From assembly GCF_022606295.1 (NCBI RefSeq), contig NZ_JAHHZS010000001.1, positions 186,001-250,000 on the forward strand: DNA of 64,000 nucleotides. The letters are read 5' to 3'. Below, piece by piece: positions 41,381-50,970 of the stretch (position 1 is the first letter of the stretch; each line of letters opens with the position of its first letter). The stretch comes from Arthrobacter bambusae. GTDB taxonomy: Bacteria; Actinomycetota; Actinomycetes; Actinomycetales; Micrococcaceae. Position numbers and translations under genes: made by a program. A model generated the notes under the pieces. The model did no database searches. It saw only the letters and a program-made list of their open reading frames with translations, and had not been told where the DNA came from.

Positions 41381-44300
41381 ATGTCTGGCTTCTTCGGCAC
41401 CATCCTCGTTCTGTTTGCTGTCTTCGTCACCTCATTGGTGTCCTACTCCGTAGGGAAATCGAAGGGGCGTTCGCTTTCCGAAAGGGCTGCACAGCGGGTG
41501 GTTGACGATTCCGCCGGGCAGTATCGCGCCGGCTATCTGGCCGGGCACCTGGCGGGGTGGCGCGACGCCGAGGCCCGCCGCACAGTTGCTCTTGTGGAAC
41601 CACGGGATTTCCGCCCGCCGCATCCGGAGCCCAGCCAAACGTTCGCACCCGTCCCCGTTGAGCCCTTGCACCCCATCCATTGGCGGTTGCCGCAGATACC
41701 GCAAGCTGCCCGGATCCCGCCAGATGCCCGGATCCCGCCAGCGGCCCAGATCCCGCAGCGTGCACAGATCTCGCCGGAGGCCCTGCGTGCGGAGCAAACG
41801 GCGCGGAAACAGAAGCGGGATCGGCAGAACATCAACGCCACGCTGTACGTGGCGAGCCTGCTGCTGGTCGCGGCTGCGGCCCTGTTCATCGGCACCAGCC
41901 TTCCGTCCGTCCTCCGATTTGCGGGCGTCTGGACCATCACGGCTGCCTTCTATGGGGCGGGTTTCATCCTCCATGCGAGGGCTCCCAGGCTTCGGCCCGC
42001 CGCGATCGCTTTCGCGGGCACGGGCCTTGCGTTGATCCCGGTGACCGGTCTGGCGATGTACAACTTCGCGTTGCATAACGGCCCGGCCGCCTGGCTGGTT
42101 ACATCCGTTGTCGGGACCGTGGCCTATGTTATCGCCGCGGTGCGGCTCGACAACAGGGTCCTCGCCTTCCTGTCCTTGAGCTTCGTTGTCTCCGCGGCGT
42201 GGTCCGGTGTGTCCATGCTGGGCGGTGCGCTCGTCTGGTATTTCGCTTGCCTGATCGGATTCGCCGTACTCCTGACCCTGATCGCCATGCGCAAACCGCG
42301 CTGGCTGCCGCCGGTCTATGTCCGGCCATTGATGTCCCTCCACCCCTATGTCGTGCCGTTCGTTGCACTCGCAGCCACTTTCGTGCCCCAGCATCTGGGC
42401 AAGGGCGAGTACGCGATCATCATGATGGCGTGTGGCCTGTATTTCGCCGTGATGGCGGTCCATCCCCGGGGCGCGTTCCGGCTTCAACAGTTCTATGCCG
42501 CGAGGCTCTCATTCACCGTGGCCTTCCTCGTGTTCCTTTCAGACGCCGGGCTTGGGTTGCCTGAAGTGCTGCTGGCCGCCGTCGTGCTCCTTGCCCTGCA
42601 GTCGCTGTGGTCGGCATTCGACAGCGGTAGGCTCGTCCGTTGGTTCCCGGGGCCCGGCACAGCCCAGGCGATCCGGCGCTGTTGGATTGATGCCGTGGTG
42701 TGCTTTGGACTACAACTCGCGGCGGCTTTCATGGGGGCGTTCGCCATCCTGGTGCGGCATTCGGAGACCCCCGTGGGGACCCCGTTGTTCGCGACCCTTC
42801 TGTGCAGCCTGGTCCTGGCGTGGAAGCTGGGAGGCCAAGCCGAGTGGCTCCCTGTCGCCGCGATTGTGGTCGCTGCCCCGTTCGTCGATGAGCTGGGCGG
42901 TTGGCCGACGGCGGCACTGCTGGGCATCGTCGGCGGGTTCTGGCTGCTGCGGGCAAGTGGGCCAATGGAGCCCAAGCGCAGGCTCTTTGTGTTGGCAGGG
43001 CGCATTGCGCTCACTCTCTGCGTTCCGGCAGTGACCGCCGGGGTAGTGCCGGAGAGTGCCGGCCGTCATAGCGCCGTCGTGCTGGCCTTCCTTGTCGCGG
43101 TGACGTTCCAGTTGCTGCTGGAAGCCGTGCTGATCCGCTCGGGTGTCACGACGTTCGCGCCGAGCGCTTGCCTCGCAGCCTTCGCCGGAGCGGGAATGGC
43201 TGCGATTGCTTTGCTGCTTTTGCTGGAGCAAGCGCCTGACCAAGCCCTGACGAGAGCGGCCATTGTCATTCATGTCCTTGGTGTTGCGTTGCTTGGCTGG
43301 ACGTTGTTCCCGCAGGCTTTGGACCTCCCCGTTGGGCGCAGGAGAGTGGCTGAGTCCATTGCGCCGGCAGCTATTGCCTGGGCAGGGGCGTTATCCTTCG
43401 GCGCAGTCTCCGTGGCGTTGGGAAACACGGTGTTGCTCGTTGCAGTGCTTTACTTCGGCATCCAGGAGCTCCGCCTTCCGCGTACCCTGCACCGCCGCGT
43501 CTATTGGTGGGCCGTCCGTGTGCTTGCCACCCTGCTCGCAGGCTCAGGCTATCTGCAGTTGCTGCGGGACGGCGGCGGACTGGTTCTGGCGGGGGAGGAG
43601 CTTCAGCTTGGGACCGTCGTCTTCGTCGCGTTGGCACTCCAACTGCTCCCGCCGCTTGTGGAAGCGGTCCGCGGCCCTGACCGGGGCCTCGCGACACTCG
43701 ACGCAGCCGTGGTGCTGCCGTTCATGGCAGGCGCGGCCGCCGTCGTGAGCATTTCCGGGAGCTACTTCGACGGCTCCTCGGCCGGAAGCTGGCAGGCGGT
43801 GGCGGCCTCAATCATCCTGGCGGCCTCCGCGGTCGCGGCCGGGTTCATGCTGCGCGCAGAGGGCGCCTCCGCGGTCTTCGCGCCTTCGACGTTGGTGCTC
43901 CTGTTGCTGCTTCGCGGCGGGCACGTTCACGAGGTCGAGGCGTTCCTTGCAATCTTCGCAGTGTTCAGCGCCGTCATGGTGGCCACGGCTCCCGGGCGCA
44001 CGGCGAAGGGCATCTACTTCATCGCCGCCAGGGTCCTCACGGCCGCCGTTGCCGCAGTCTTGGCGCACGACGTCTCGGCCTCCGTCACAGTTGTGTCGCT
44101 GACTTTCGCAGGCGTCCTCGTGCTGCAGCACGTCATCCGCTGGCTCATGCGGAACCACTTGCAGCAGATTCCCTTCCAACAGGCGGCAGTCTGGGTGACC
44201 CTCGGCGCTCAGGCCGTGCTGCCGGCAACGTACCTTTTGTCTGTGGTTCAGCCGGAAGCCCACGACGGCGGCCGCTGGGTCCTGCTGCTCGAGCTGGCTG

Positions 44301-45499
44301 CCTTGGTGGTTTCCGCTTTCGTCGCGAACCGGATCTTCACTGCCCGCGGTGCTCAATATCTGGCCATTCCGGCGTCGATTGCGGTGGTGGTGTCAGCCGG
44401 ACCAGAGGTGCGCTTTCCGTCCGGGACGTGGCTTGCCGAGCCGCTGCTCGGAGAGTCGGTGGTGCCCGTGGTGCTGCTCGCAATGTCACTCCTGGTGACT
44501 GGCGTACGGCTGCTGCTCCACCCGGGAGGCGGCGTCCCCGAGCGCTGGTTCTGGCTGGCGGCGGCGCTGGCTTTCTCAGGTGCCGGAGGGGTGCTGTCCG
44601 CCGAGGTGTCGGACACCACCATGGGAATGGCGGGACTGGTATTGGCACTAGTGTGTTTCGTGGCCTCCCACGTCGAGGGAATGCCCGGCTTCTACCCGCT
44701 TGCCTCCGCCTCGAGCCTGGTCGGTGCGACGGTCTTGGCCGATTCGGTCCTCGGTGGAGCTCCTGGCCTGGCCGGGGCTCAATGGGCGGGCTTCCTGCCG
44801 TGGCTCGTGGGTTGCGCCGGGGCGGCGGGCCTGCTCTACGCGGCTCGCTGGTCGGGGATCCCGGGCGTGGGATCCCGGCCCGTGCGCCGGTGGTCGCTTG
44901 CGATCGTGGCTGGAGGGGGACTTGCCTTGTCCGCAGCCGCAGGCCTATCGCGTGATGACACGGCCCTCGCCGGAACCGGCCTGCTCTGCGCCGCACTGGC
45001 TGTGGCTTACCTTGAGGCAACCCGGGTCATCAGGTTCGCCGTCGCAGAGCTGGGCGCGGTGTTGGTGCTTGCGGCCGCCCAGCGGGCGCTTCTTTTCGTC
45101 CATGGCGCCAGGCCCGAGCTCTTTTGGGTGGTGCAGTGGTTTGCGGTCCTTGGTGGCGTTTTGGCAGGGGTGCGCTATTACGTGGGGAACGAAAAGGAGG
45201 GGCGCATCAGGTTCGGGCTCGCCTCGGGCCTGTTGTCCCTCGGCGGCTTCCTTTCGATAGTCCCGGGCAGCGACTTTCCGGGCACTGTGCCACAGCAATT
45301 ATGGGTCCTCATCGGGCATGCGGTGATACTGCTTGCCGGGCTGCTCCTCGCCGAGCGGATGTTCGTGTGGTGGGGTGCCGCGGGCGTTGCCCTGAGCGTG
45401 ATGTGGGCCCTTCGTTCTTACGCTTTCGCGATGCTCGCGGTGATCGCCTTGGCATTGATTGCCCTCGCCGTCTGGCGCCTCAACAGGACCGCGCCCTGA
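41381..45499 (+). CDS. Very large polytopic membrane protein of unknown function
   Basis: The 1372-residue protein has one N-terminal hydrophobic helix (residues 3-22), a hydrophilic proline-rich segment (25-150) and then a continuous series of several dozen membrane helices to the C-terminus. Residues 105-134 are five hexapeptide repeats of the form (Q/R)I(P/S)(P/Q)xA. I recognise no catalytic motif or transporter signature. ATG 41381 has AGGAGA 7 bp upstream. The gene is not part of the ribosomal operon: tuf ends at a terminator upstream, and a 41-codon membrane gene follows 28 bp downstream. Helix bundles of this size are unusual; a cell-envelope or sensory role is only a guess. Confidence 0.8.
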   Translation: MSGFFGTILVLFAVFVTSLVSYSVGKSKGRSLSERAAQRVVDDSAGQYRAGYLAGHLAGWRDAEARRTVALVEPRDFRPPHPEPSQTFAPVPVEPLHPIHWRLPQIPQAARIPPDARIPPAAQIPQRAQISPEALRAEQTARKQKRDRQNINATLYVASLLLVAAAALFIGTSLPSVLRFAGVWTITAAFYGAGFILHARAPRLRPAAIAFAGTGLALIPVTGLAMYNFALHNGPAAWLVTSVVGTVAYVIAAVRLDNRVLAFLSLSFVVSAAWSGVSMLGGALVWYFACLIGFAVLLTLIAMRKPRWLPPVYVRPLMSLHPYVVPFVALAATFVPQHLGKGEYAIIMMACGLYFAVMAVHPRGAFRLQQFYAARLSFTVAFLVFLSDAGLGLPEVLLAAVVLLALQSLWSAFDSGRLVRWFPGPGTAQAIRRCWIDAVVCFGLQLAAAFMGAFAILVRHSETPVGTPLFATLLCSLVLAWKLGGQAEWLPVAAIVVAAPFVDELGGWPTAALLGIVGGFWLLRASGPMEPKRRLFVLAGRIALTLCVPAVTAGVVPESAGRHSAVVLAFLVAVTFQLLLEAVLIRSGVTTFAPSACLAAFAGAGMAAIALLLLLEQAPDQALTRAAIVIHVLGVALLGWTLFPQALDLPVGRRRVAESIAPAAIAWAGALSFGAVSVALGNTVLLVAVLYFGIQELRLPRTLHRRVYWWAVRVLATLLAGSGYLQLLRDGGGLVLAGEELQLGTVVFVALALQLLPPLVEAVRGPDRGLATLDAAVVLPFMAGAAAVVSISGSYFDGSSAGSWQAVAASIILAASAVAAGFMLRAEGASAVFAPSTLVLLLLLRGGHVHEVEAFLAIFAVFSAVMVATAPGRTAKGIYFIAARVLTAAVAAVLAHDVSASVTVVSLTFAGVLVLQHVIRWLMRNHLQQIPFQQAAVWVTLGAQAVLPATYLLSVVQPEAHDGGRWVLLLELAALVVSAFVANRIFTARGAQYLAIPASIAVVVSAGPEVRFPSGTWLAEPLLGESVVPVVLLAMSLLVTGVRLLLHPGGGVPERWFWLAAALAFSGAGGVLSAEVSDTTMGMAGLVLALVCFVASHVEGMPGFYPLASASSLVGATVLADSVLGGAPGLAGAQWAGFLPWLVGCAGAAGLLYAARWSGIPGVGSRPVRRWSLAIVAGGGLALSAAAGLSRDDTALAGTGLLCAALAVAYLEATRVIRFAVAELGAVLVLAAAQRALLFVHGARPELFWVVQWFAVLGGVLAGVRYYVGNEKEGRIRFGLASGLLSLGGFLSIVPGSDFPGTVPQQLWVLIGHAVILLAGLLLAERMFVWWGAAGVALSVMWALRSYAFAMLAVIALALIALAVWRLNRTAP

Positions 45500-45527
45500 T
45501 AGCGTTGCCTCAAAGGAGGAACGCGGA

Positions 45528-45653
45528 ATGGGAACGTTGATTTTTCTCGTCTTGGCGGTTGTCGTGGTAGCCGGGGTCCTGTGGGGAAGGAAATACTTCC
45601 GCCGCGAGATCGATCGCGCCAAGCGCATCAATCGGGCGAACAGGAAAGACTGA
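45528..45653 (+). CDS. 41-residue membrane peptide
   Basis: The gene reads MGTLIFLVLAVVVVAGVLWG followed by a basic tail RKYFRREIDRAKRINRANRKD. It is one hydrophobic helix with a strongly positive C-terminal half, implying an N-out, C-in orientation. A very strong ribosome site AAAGGAGGA lies 8 bp upstream of the ATG, which supports real translation. It follows the giant membrane protein by 28 bp and may be a partner of it; function unknown. Confidence 0.72.
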   Translation: MGTLIFLVLAVVVVAGVLWGRKYFRREIDRAKRINRANRKD

Positions 45654-45686
45654 TTTAACACGTTCGGTCCACAAAAGGGACGTGAA

Positions 45687-47114
45687 TCAGCTCCGTCGCG
45701 CCTTGCTCAAGGACTGGTACCAGTAGTACGAGTCCTTGGGGGTTCTTTCGAGGGTATCGAAGTCCACGTGCACCAGCCCGAATCGTTGCGAATATCCGGC
45801 AGCCCATTCGAAGTTGTCGAGCAGTGTCCAGACGTAGTAGCCCAGAAGTTCGACGTCGTGGGCGATCCCGCCGGGGGCCGTGGCCCTCAAAGCCTGGCCA
45901 AGGTGCGAAGCAAGGTAGCTAATGCGATCGGCGTCGTGCACCGGGCCCGGGGTGTGGTCCGGTTCCGGGAAGCTCGCGCCGCTCTCCGTGATGAACAGGG
46001 GAGGCAAGGCTGCCCCATAGCGGTCCTTCAGCTCCCGCAGCAGGATTCCGAGGTGTTCGGGAGCCACAGGCCAACCGAATCCTGTCGTCTCGTATTCGGG
46101 AAACGCCGCCAGATGGAACGGCAGCTTGGCCATCATGTCCGAGTTACTGCCGGGCGGGCTTCCATCGCCGCGGCCCGAGGCTACCTTGACGGGGTAGTAG
46201 TAGTTCAGGCCATAGAAATCCAAGGGCTGGTGGATGGTCTTGAGATCCTCGTCGCGGACCTTGCCCAAGGCCCTGAACCAGGGCCTCACCTGGAGCGGCG
46301 GCTTCGGATAGCGCCCCAGGAGGATGGGATCGGCGTACACCCGGTTGAAGATGAGGTCGAAGGCCTTGGCCATGAGACCGTCGGCAAGCCGTTTGCTTGC
46401 TGGCCGGACCGGAGAGTGGACGTTGGCGACGCCGACAGATCCCGCCACGCCGGCGGCGCGCAGGGCCTGGACGGCGAGGCCGTGCCCGAGCAACTGGTGG
46501 TGGGCAGCCGGCAAGGCGTCGAAGAGCAGCCGCCTCCCGGGAGCGTGGACACCGAGCGCGTATCCCTGCAACGCGACCGAGACAGGTTCGTTCAGGGTGA
46601 CCCATTGCGCCACGCGGTCACCGAAGCGGTGCGCCGCCGCAGCAGAGTATTCGGCGAACCGTTCCGCCGTCGCCCGGTTCAGCCAGCCGCCGTCGTGCTC
46701 CAACGGCAGGGGAGTGTCCCAATGGAACAGCGTCACCATGGGGGAGATCCCGGCCTTCAGGAGCTTGTCGATCAGGCGGTCGTAGAAGTCCAGGCCCTGT
46801 TGGTTGATGGGTCCCTTGCCGCCGGGTTGGATCCGTGGCCAGGAGAGGGAGAAGCGGTAGGAATCCACGCCCAGGGCCTGCATGAGGGCAATGTCTTCGT
46901 CCGCCCGGTTGTAATGGTCGCAGGCGACGGCGGGTGAGTGACCGTCGACGATCGCGCCGGGCTTCTCGGCAAAGGCGTCCCAGCTTGACGGTCCGCGTCC
47001 GTCCGCTGTGAGCGAGCCCTCGATCTGGAAAGCAGCAGCGGCGACACCTAAGACGAAGTCCGGCCGGATGCGGCCTGCAAGATCCCCCACAGTGGCAGAA
47101 TCCTGGACAGTCAT
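45687..47114 (-). CDS. bgl: GH1 beta-glucosidase
   Basis: The 475-residue enzyme is a glycoside hydrolase family 1 retaining beta-glucosidase or 6-phospho-beta-glucosidase. The N-terminal family signature is FVLGVAAAAFQIEGSLTADG; acid/base Glu176 is in WVTLNEPVSV; nucleophile Glu377 is in FITESGASF (the usual Asn after Glu is Ser here). No signal peptide is present, so it acts inside the cell on imported beta-glucosides. It stands alone between the membrane-protein genes (convergent) and the S10 operon (divergent); no sugar transporter is adjacent. Confidence 0.93.
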   Translation of the reverse strand: MTVQDSATVGDLAGRIRPDFVLGVAAAAFQIEGSLTADGRGPSSWDAFAEKPGAIVDGHSPAVACDHYNRADEDIALMQALGVDSYRFSLSWPRIQPGGKGPINQQGLDFYDRLIDKLLKAGISPMVTLFHWDTPLPLEHDGGWLNRATAERFAEYSAAAAHRFGDRVAQWVTLNEPVSVALQGYALGVHAPGRRLLFDALPAAHHQLLGHGLAVQALRAAGVAGSVGVANVHSPVRPASKRLADGLMAKAFDLIFNRVYADPILLGRYPKPPLQVRPWFRALGKVRDEDLKTIHQPLDFYGLNYYYPVKVASGRGDGSPPGSNSDMMAKLPFHLAAFPEYETTGFGWPVAPEHLGILLRELKDRYGAALPPLFITESGASFPEPDHTPGPVHDADRISYLASHLGQALRATAPGGIAHDVELLGYYVWTLLDNFEWAAGYSQRFGLVHVDFDTLERTPKDSYYWYQSLSKARRS

Positions 47115-47502
47115 GACCCAATCATCCCGAGCACGGGAGCCGATGGCAATGCTCCGCGGGGCCCAATTGGCTTATGCCGGGGAATTCCGGCATACTAGGT
47201 GAGTTGTTCAAGCGCTTCTTCGTGTCCCGATCCGGATAATGCCGGGTGTCAGGGTCCAAGCTGAAGCCCAAACATAACCCAGATCCCCCAAGGAATTCGG
47301 ACGATTTTGCGTGGAATGCGCGACACGCCCGACCGCGGGGGTCGGTTACACCGGCAAGTTGAGGAACCCGGATCCCTCCGGATTCAGCTTGTGCGGCGGG
47401 TGGTAGCACTGCTTCGAATGCTTCGGCAGCCACATGCAACACGTAAGTGAACAGGGCAGCCCTTATTCGAGGGCAGCACAGACTGAAAGAGAGTCAGGCG
47501 AC
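47115..47502. other. Divergent intergenic region bgl / rpsJ
   Basis: This 388-bp gap holds the S10 operon promoter and about 300 nt of leader. I see no gene. The region is comparatively AT-rich near 47160-47230. No classical L4-responsive S10 leader could be recognised. Confidence 0.5.
47167..47196 (+). promoter_or_regulatory. Candidate S10 operon promoter with embedded inverted repeat
   Basis: TTGGCT (-35) and CATACT (-10) are 18 bp apart. The spacer contains ATGCCGG at 47174-47180 and its complement CCGGCAT at 47187-47193 around GGAATT, so the right arm overlaps the -10. This would allow a dimeric repressor to block the promoter. Confidence 0.55.
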
Positions 47503-47811
47503 ATGGCGGGACAAAAAATCCGCATCCGGCTGAAGTCATATGACCACGAGGTCATTGATGTTTCAGCGCGGAAGATCGTTGAGACGGTCACGCGCGCAGG
47601 CGCAACGGTAGTGGGCCCCGTGCCGCTGCCGACGGAGAAGAACGTGTACTGCGTTATCCGCTCTCCCCACAAGTACAAGGACAGCCGCGAGCACTTTGAA
47701 ATGCGTACTCACAAGCGTCTGATCGACATCATCGACCCCACGCCGAAGGCTGTTGACTCGCTTATGCGTCTCGACCTGCCGGCCGACGTGAACATCGAAA
47801 TCAAGCTGTAG
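47503..47811 (+). CDS. rpsJ: 30S ribosomal protein S10
   Basis: S10 (NusE) is part of the 30S head and of the NusB antitermination complex. The 102-residue protein starts at ATG 47503 ([20 protein letters not shown]) and contains [20 protein letters not shown] and [17 protein letters not shown]. The frame is open upstream but that part does not match S10. It opens the S10 operon and rplC follows 18 bp later. Confidence 0.98.
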
Positions 47812-47829
47812 GGAGGTGCTGAGAAAACT

Positions 47830-48480
47830 ATGACCGCAACCCGTAATGTAAAGGGCCTGCTGGGCACGAAGCTCGGCATGACCCAGGTCTGGGACGAGAA
47901 CAACAAGCTCATCCCGGTAACTGTCGTCCAGGCTGACTCCAACGTCATCACCCAGCTGCGCAACGCAGACACTGATGGCTATGTCGCCGTTCAGATCGGC
48001 TACGGCCAGATCGATCCCCGCAAGGTCACCAAGCCGCTGGCTGGTCACTTTGAAAAGGCTGGCGTAACTCCTCGCCGCCACGTCGTCGAACTGCGCACTG
48101 CAGACGCCGCGTCTTACGAACTGGGCCAGGAGCTTTCTGTTGAGCTCTTCGAAGCCGGTCAGAAGATCGACGTCGTCGGCACCAGCAAGGGTAAGGGCTT
48201 CGCCGGTGTTATGAAGCGTCACGGCTTCCACGGTGTTGGAGCCTCCCACGGTGCGCACAAGAACCACCGCAAGCCCGGTTCCATCGGTGGCGCATCCACC
48301 CCGAGCCGCGTCTTCAAGGGTCTGAAAATGGCCGGTCGCATGGGCGCAGAACGTCACACCACGCTGAACCTCACGGTTCACGCTGTTGACGCCGAGAAGT
48401 CGCTGCTCCTTATCAAGGGTGCCGTCCCCGGCGCCCGCGGCCAGGTCGTCCTCGTACGCACCGCCGTGAAGGGAGCCTAG
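47830..48480 (+). CDS. rplC: 50S ribosomal protein L3
   Basis: L3 shapes the peptidyl-transferase centre. The 216-residue protein includes [20 protein letters not shown], the signature [15 protein letters not shown] with the loop [20 protein letters not shown] near the active centre, and [11 protein letters not shown]. The ribosome site GGAGG precedes ATG 47830, and rplD begins 4 bp after its stop. Confidence 0.98.
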   Translation: MTATRNVKGLLGTKLGMTQVWDENNKLIPVTVVQADSNVITQLRNADTDGYVAVQIGYGQIDPRKVTKPLAGHFEKAGVTPRRHVVELRTADAASYELGQELSVELFEAGQKIDVVGTSKGKGFAGVMKRHGFHGVGASHGAHKNHRKPGSIGGASTPSRVFKGLKMAGRMGAERHTTLNLTVHAVDAEKSLLLIKGAVPGARGQVVLVRTAVKGA

Positions 48481-48484
48481 TTAG

Positions 48485-49102
48485 ATGACTAGCACTGTCA
48501 AGGTAGACCTGCCTGCAGAGATCTTCGACGTCCAGACCAACGTGCCGCTGCTGCACCAGGTCGTCGTCGCACAGCTCGCTGCTGCTCGCCAGGGTACCCA
48601 CAAGACCAAGACCCGCGCCGAAGTTTCCGGTGCAGGCCGCAAGCCGTTCAAGCAGAAGGGCACCGGCCGCGCCCGTCAGGGTTCCATCCGTGCTCCCCAC
48701 ATGACCGGTGGTGGCATCGTCCACGGCCCGACGCCGCGTGACTACAGCCAGCGGACCCCCAAGAAGATGAAGGCTGCCGCACTGCGTGGCGCCCTGTCCG
48801 ACCGCGCCCGTAACGGCCGCATCCACGTCGTTTCTGAACTGGTCGCCGGCACCAAGCCGTCCTCCAAGGCAGCACTCGCCGCGTTGCGTGCAGTCTCCGA
48901 GCGTCGGAACCTGCTCGTTGTTATCGAGCGCGCCAACGACGTTGCCGCACTGTCCGTGCGCAACCTCGCAGATGTTCACGTTCTGTACGCAGACCAGCTG
49001 AACACCTACGACGTGCTGGTTTCCGACGACGTTGTCTTCACCAAGGCTGCGTTCGAGGCTTTCATCGCTGACAAGGCAAAGAACGAGGAGGATGCCAAGT
49101 GA
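48485..49102 (+). CDS. rplD: 50S ribosomal protein L4
   Basis: L4 lines the exit tunnel. The 205-residue protein includes [20 protein letters not shown] and [20 protein letters not shown], the loop that reaches the tunnel. In proteobacteria L4 also represses this operon; here no matching leader structure is obvious. Its last codons overlap rplW by 4 bp. Confidence 0.97.
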   Translation: MTSTVKVDLPAEIFDVQTNVPLLHQVVVAQLAAARQGTHKTKTRAEVSGAGRKPFKQKGTGRARQGSIRAPHMTGGGIVHGPTPRDYSQRTPKKMKAAALRGALSDRARNGRIHVVSELVAGTKPSSKAALAALRAVSERRNLLVVIERANDVAALSVRNLADVHVLYADQLNTYDVLVSDDVVFTKAAFEAFIADKAKNEEDAK

Positions 49103-49404
49103 GTGCAGCCACCATCAAAGACCCGCGCGACGTCGTCATTGCACCCGTCGTTTCGGAAAAAAGCTACGGCCTGATCGACGAGGGCAAGTACACCTTCCTG
49201 GTGGACCCCCGCTCGAACAAGACCGAGATCAAGCTGGCCGTGGAGAAGATTTTCTCCGTCAAGGTCGAATCGATCAACACCATCAACCGTGCCGGTAAGC
49301 GCAAGCGGACCAAATTCGGCTGGGGACAGCGCAAGAGCACCAAGCGTGCAATTGTCACCCTCAAAGAAGGCACAATCGACATCTTCGGCGGTCCGCTCGC
49401 GTAG
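49099..49404 (+). CDS. rplW: 50S ribosomal protein L23
   Basis: L23 sits at the tunnel exit and binds trigger factor and SRP. The 101-residue protein starts with GTG at 49099, overlapping the rplD stop (GTGA), and reads [40 protein letters not shown] and FGGPLA. Translation is coupled to rplD. Confidence 0.97.
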   Translation: MSAATIKDPRDVVIAPVVSEKSYGLIDEGKYTFLVDPRSNKTEIKLAVEKIFSVKVESINTINRAGKRKRTKFGWGQRKSTKRAIVTLKEGTIDIFGGPLA

Positions 49405-49433
49405 CGGAGACCACTTTAACGAGGAAATGAATT

Positions 49434-50273
49434 ATGGGAATCCGTAAATACAAGCCGACTACCCCGGGCCGTCGCGGCTCGAGCGTAGCCGACTTCTCCG
49501 AAATCACGCGATCGACTCCGGAAAAGTCGTTGCTGCGTCCGCTGCACAAGACTGGCGGCCGTAACAACACCGGTAAGATCACTACCCGTCACAAGGGTGG
49601 TGGCCACAAGCGCCAGTACCGTCTGATCGACTTCCGTCGTCACGACAAAGACGGCGTCAACGCCCGCGTTGCCGAAATCGAGTACGATCCGAACCGCACG
49701 GCTCGCATCGCCCTCCTGCACTACGTTGATGGCACCAAGCGTTACATCATCGCCCCGAACAAGCTGTCCCAGGGTGACTTCGTCGAGGCTGGCCCCGACG
49801 CTGACATCAAGCCGGGCAACAACCTGCCGCTGCGCAACATCCCGGTTGGTACCACCATCCACGCAGTTGAACTGCGTCCGGGTGGCGGCGCCAAGATGGC
49901 CCGTTCCGCAGGTGCCTCGGTTCAGCTCGTCGCCAAGGAAGGCCGTTTCGCCCAGCTGCGTCTGCCCTCCGGTGAAATCCGCAACGTTGACGTGCGCTGC
50001 CGCGCAACCGTCGGCGAGGTCGGCAACGCCGAGCAGTCGAACATCAACTGGGGCAAGGCCGGCCGTATGCGCTGGAAGGGCGTTCGCCCGACCGTCCGTG
50101 GTGTCGCCATGAACCCGGTCGATCACCCGCACGGTGGTGGTGAAGGTAAGACTTCCGGTGGACGTCACCCGGTCAACCCGAACGGTAAGCGTGAAGGCCG
50201 CACCCGCCGCCCCAACAAAGAGAGCGACAAGCTTATTGTTCGTCGCCGCCGTACTGGCAAGAACAAGCGATAG
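49434..50273 (+). CDS. rplB: 50S ribosomal protein L2
   Basis: L2 is essential for subunit joining and peptidyl transfer. The 279-residue protein begins [20 protein letters not shown] and contains [20 protein letters not shown] with the conserved histidine of the HPHGGG loop. ATG 49434 is preceded by ACGAGG. Confidence 0.98.
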   Translation: MGIRKYKPTTPGRRGSSVADFSEITRSTPEKSLLRPLHKTGGRNNTGKITTRHKGGGHKRQYRLIDFRRHDKDGVNARVAEIEYDPNRTARIALLHYVDGTKRYIIAPNKLSQGDFVEAGPDADIKPGNNLPLRNIPVGTTIHAVELRPGGGAKMARSAGASVQLVAKEGRFAQLRLPSGEIRNVDVRCRATVGEVGNAEQSNINWGKAGRMRWKGVRPTVRGVAMNPVDHPHGGGEGKTSGGRHPVNPNGKREGRTRRPNKESDKLIVRRRRTGKNKR

Positions 50274-50285
50274 GAGCCTGGACAC

Positions 50286-50567
50286 ATGCCACGCAGCCTG
50301 AAAAAAGGTCCTTTCGTAGACCAGCACCTCTTTGTGAAGGTCGCCAGGGAAAACGAAAAGGGCACCAAGAACGTCATCAAGACCTGGTCCCGCCGTTCGA
50401 TGATCGTCCCGGACATGCTGGGTCACACGATTGCCGTTCACGATGGACGCAAGCACATTCCGGTGTTTGTCACTGAGTCGATGGTCGGGCACAAGCTCGG
50501 CGAATTCGCTCCCACGCGGACATTCCGCGGCCATGTCAAGGACGACCGTAAGGGCAAGCGCCGCTAG
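50286..50567 (+). CDS. rpsS: 30S ribosomal protein S19
   Basis: S19 binds the 30S head and contacts the A-site tRNA. The 93-residue protein reads [19 protein letters not shown] and ends [19 protein letters not shown] plus a basic tail. It starts 12 bp after rplB with GGAG upstream. Confidence 0.98.
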   Translation: MPRSLKKGPFVDQHLFVKVARENEKGTKNVIKTWSRRSMIVPDMLGHTIAVHDGRKHIPVFVTESMVGHKLGEFAPTRTFRGHVKDDRKGKRR

Positions 50568-50604
50568 GCGCTCGCTCTACGGCTAAGACGAGAGAAGGAA
50601 AGCA

Positions 50605-50970
50605 ATGGAAGCCAAGGCTATTGCGCGTCACATCCGCGTAACGCCTATGAAGGCCCGGCGCGTCGTCAACCTTGTTCGTGGTAAGCAAGCGAATGAGGCT
50701 CTGGCAATTCTGAAGTTCGCCGAACAGGCAGCTTCGGAGCCGGTATTCAAGGTAGTTCAGTCGGCAATGGCAAACGCACGGGTCCTCGCGGACCGCGACG
50801 GCGTTGCCTTTGACGAAGGAGACCTCTACATCAGCGAAGCGTTTGTTGATGAAGGCCCGACCATGAAGCGGTTCCAGCCGCGTGCTCAGGGTCGCGCATT
50901 TCAGATCAAGAAGCGCACGAGCCACATCACCGTGGTAGTCGCTACCCCGGAGAAAGAGGAGGCTCGCTAA
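50605..50970 (+). CDS. rplV: 50S ribosomal protein L22
   Basis: L22 lines the exit tunnel and influences macrolide binding. The 121-residue protein reads [20 protein letters not shown] and [20 protein letters not shown], the tunnel-loop signature, and ends [12 protein letters not shown]. Its stop is immediately followed by the GTG of rpsC with no spacer. Confidence 0.98.
   Translation: MEAKAIARHIRVTPMKARRVVNLVRGKQANEALAILKFAEQAASEPVFKVVQSAMANARVLADRDGVAFDEGDLYISEAFVDEGPTMKRFQPRAQGRAFQIKKRTSHITVVVATPEKEEAR

Noticed and set aside
41693..41782. Tandem 18-bp repeats considered as a CRISPR or mobile-element repeat
   Set aside because: Repeats are contiguous, in frame and code a hexapeptide; no spacers and no cas genes.
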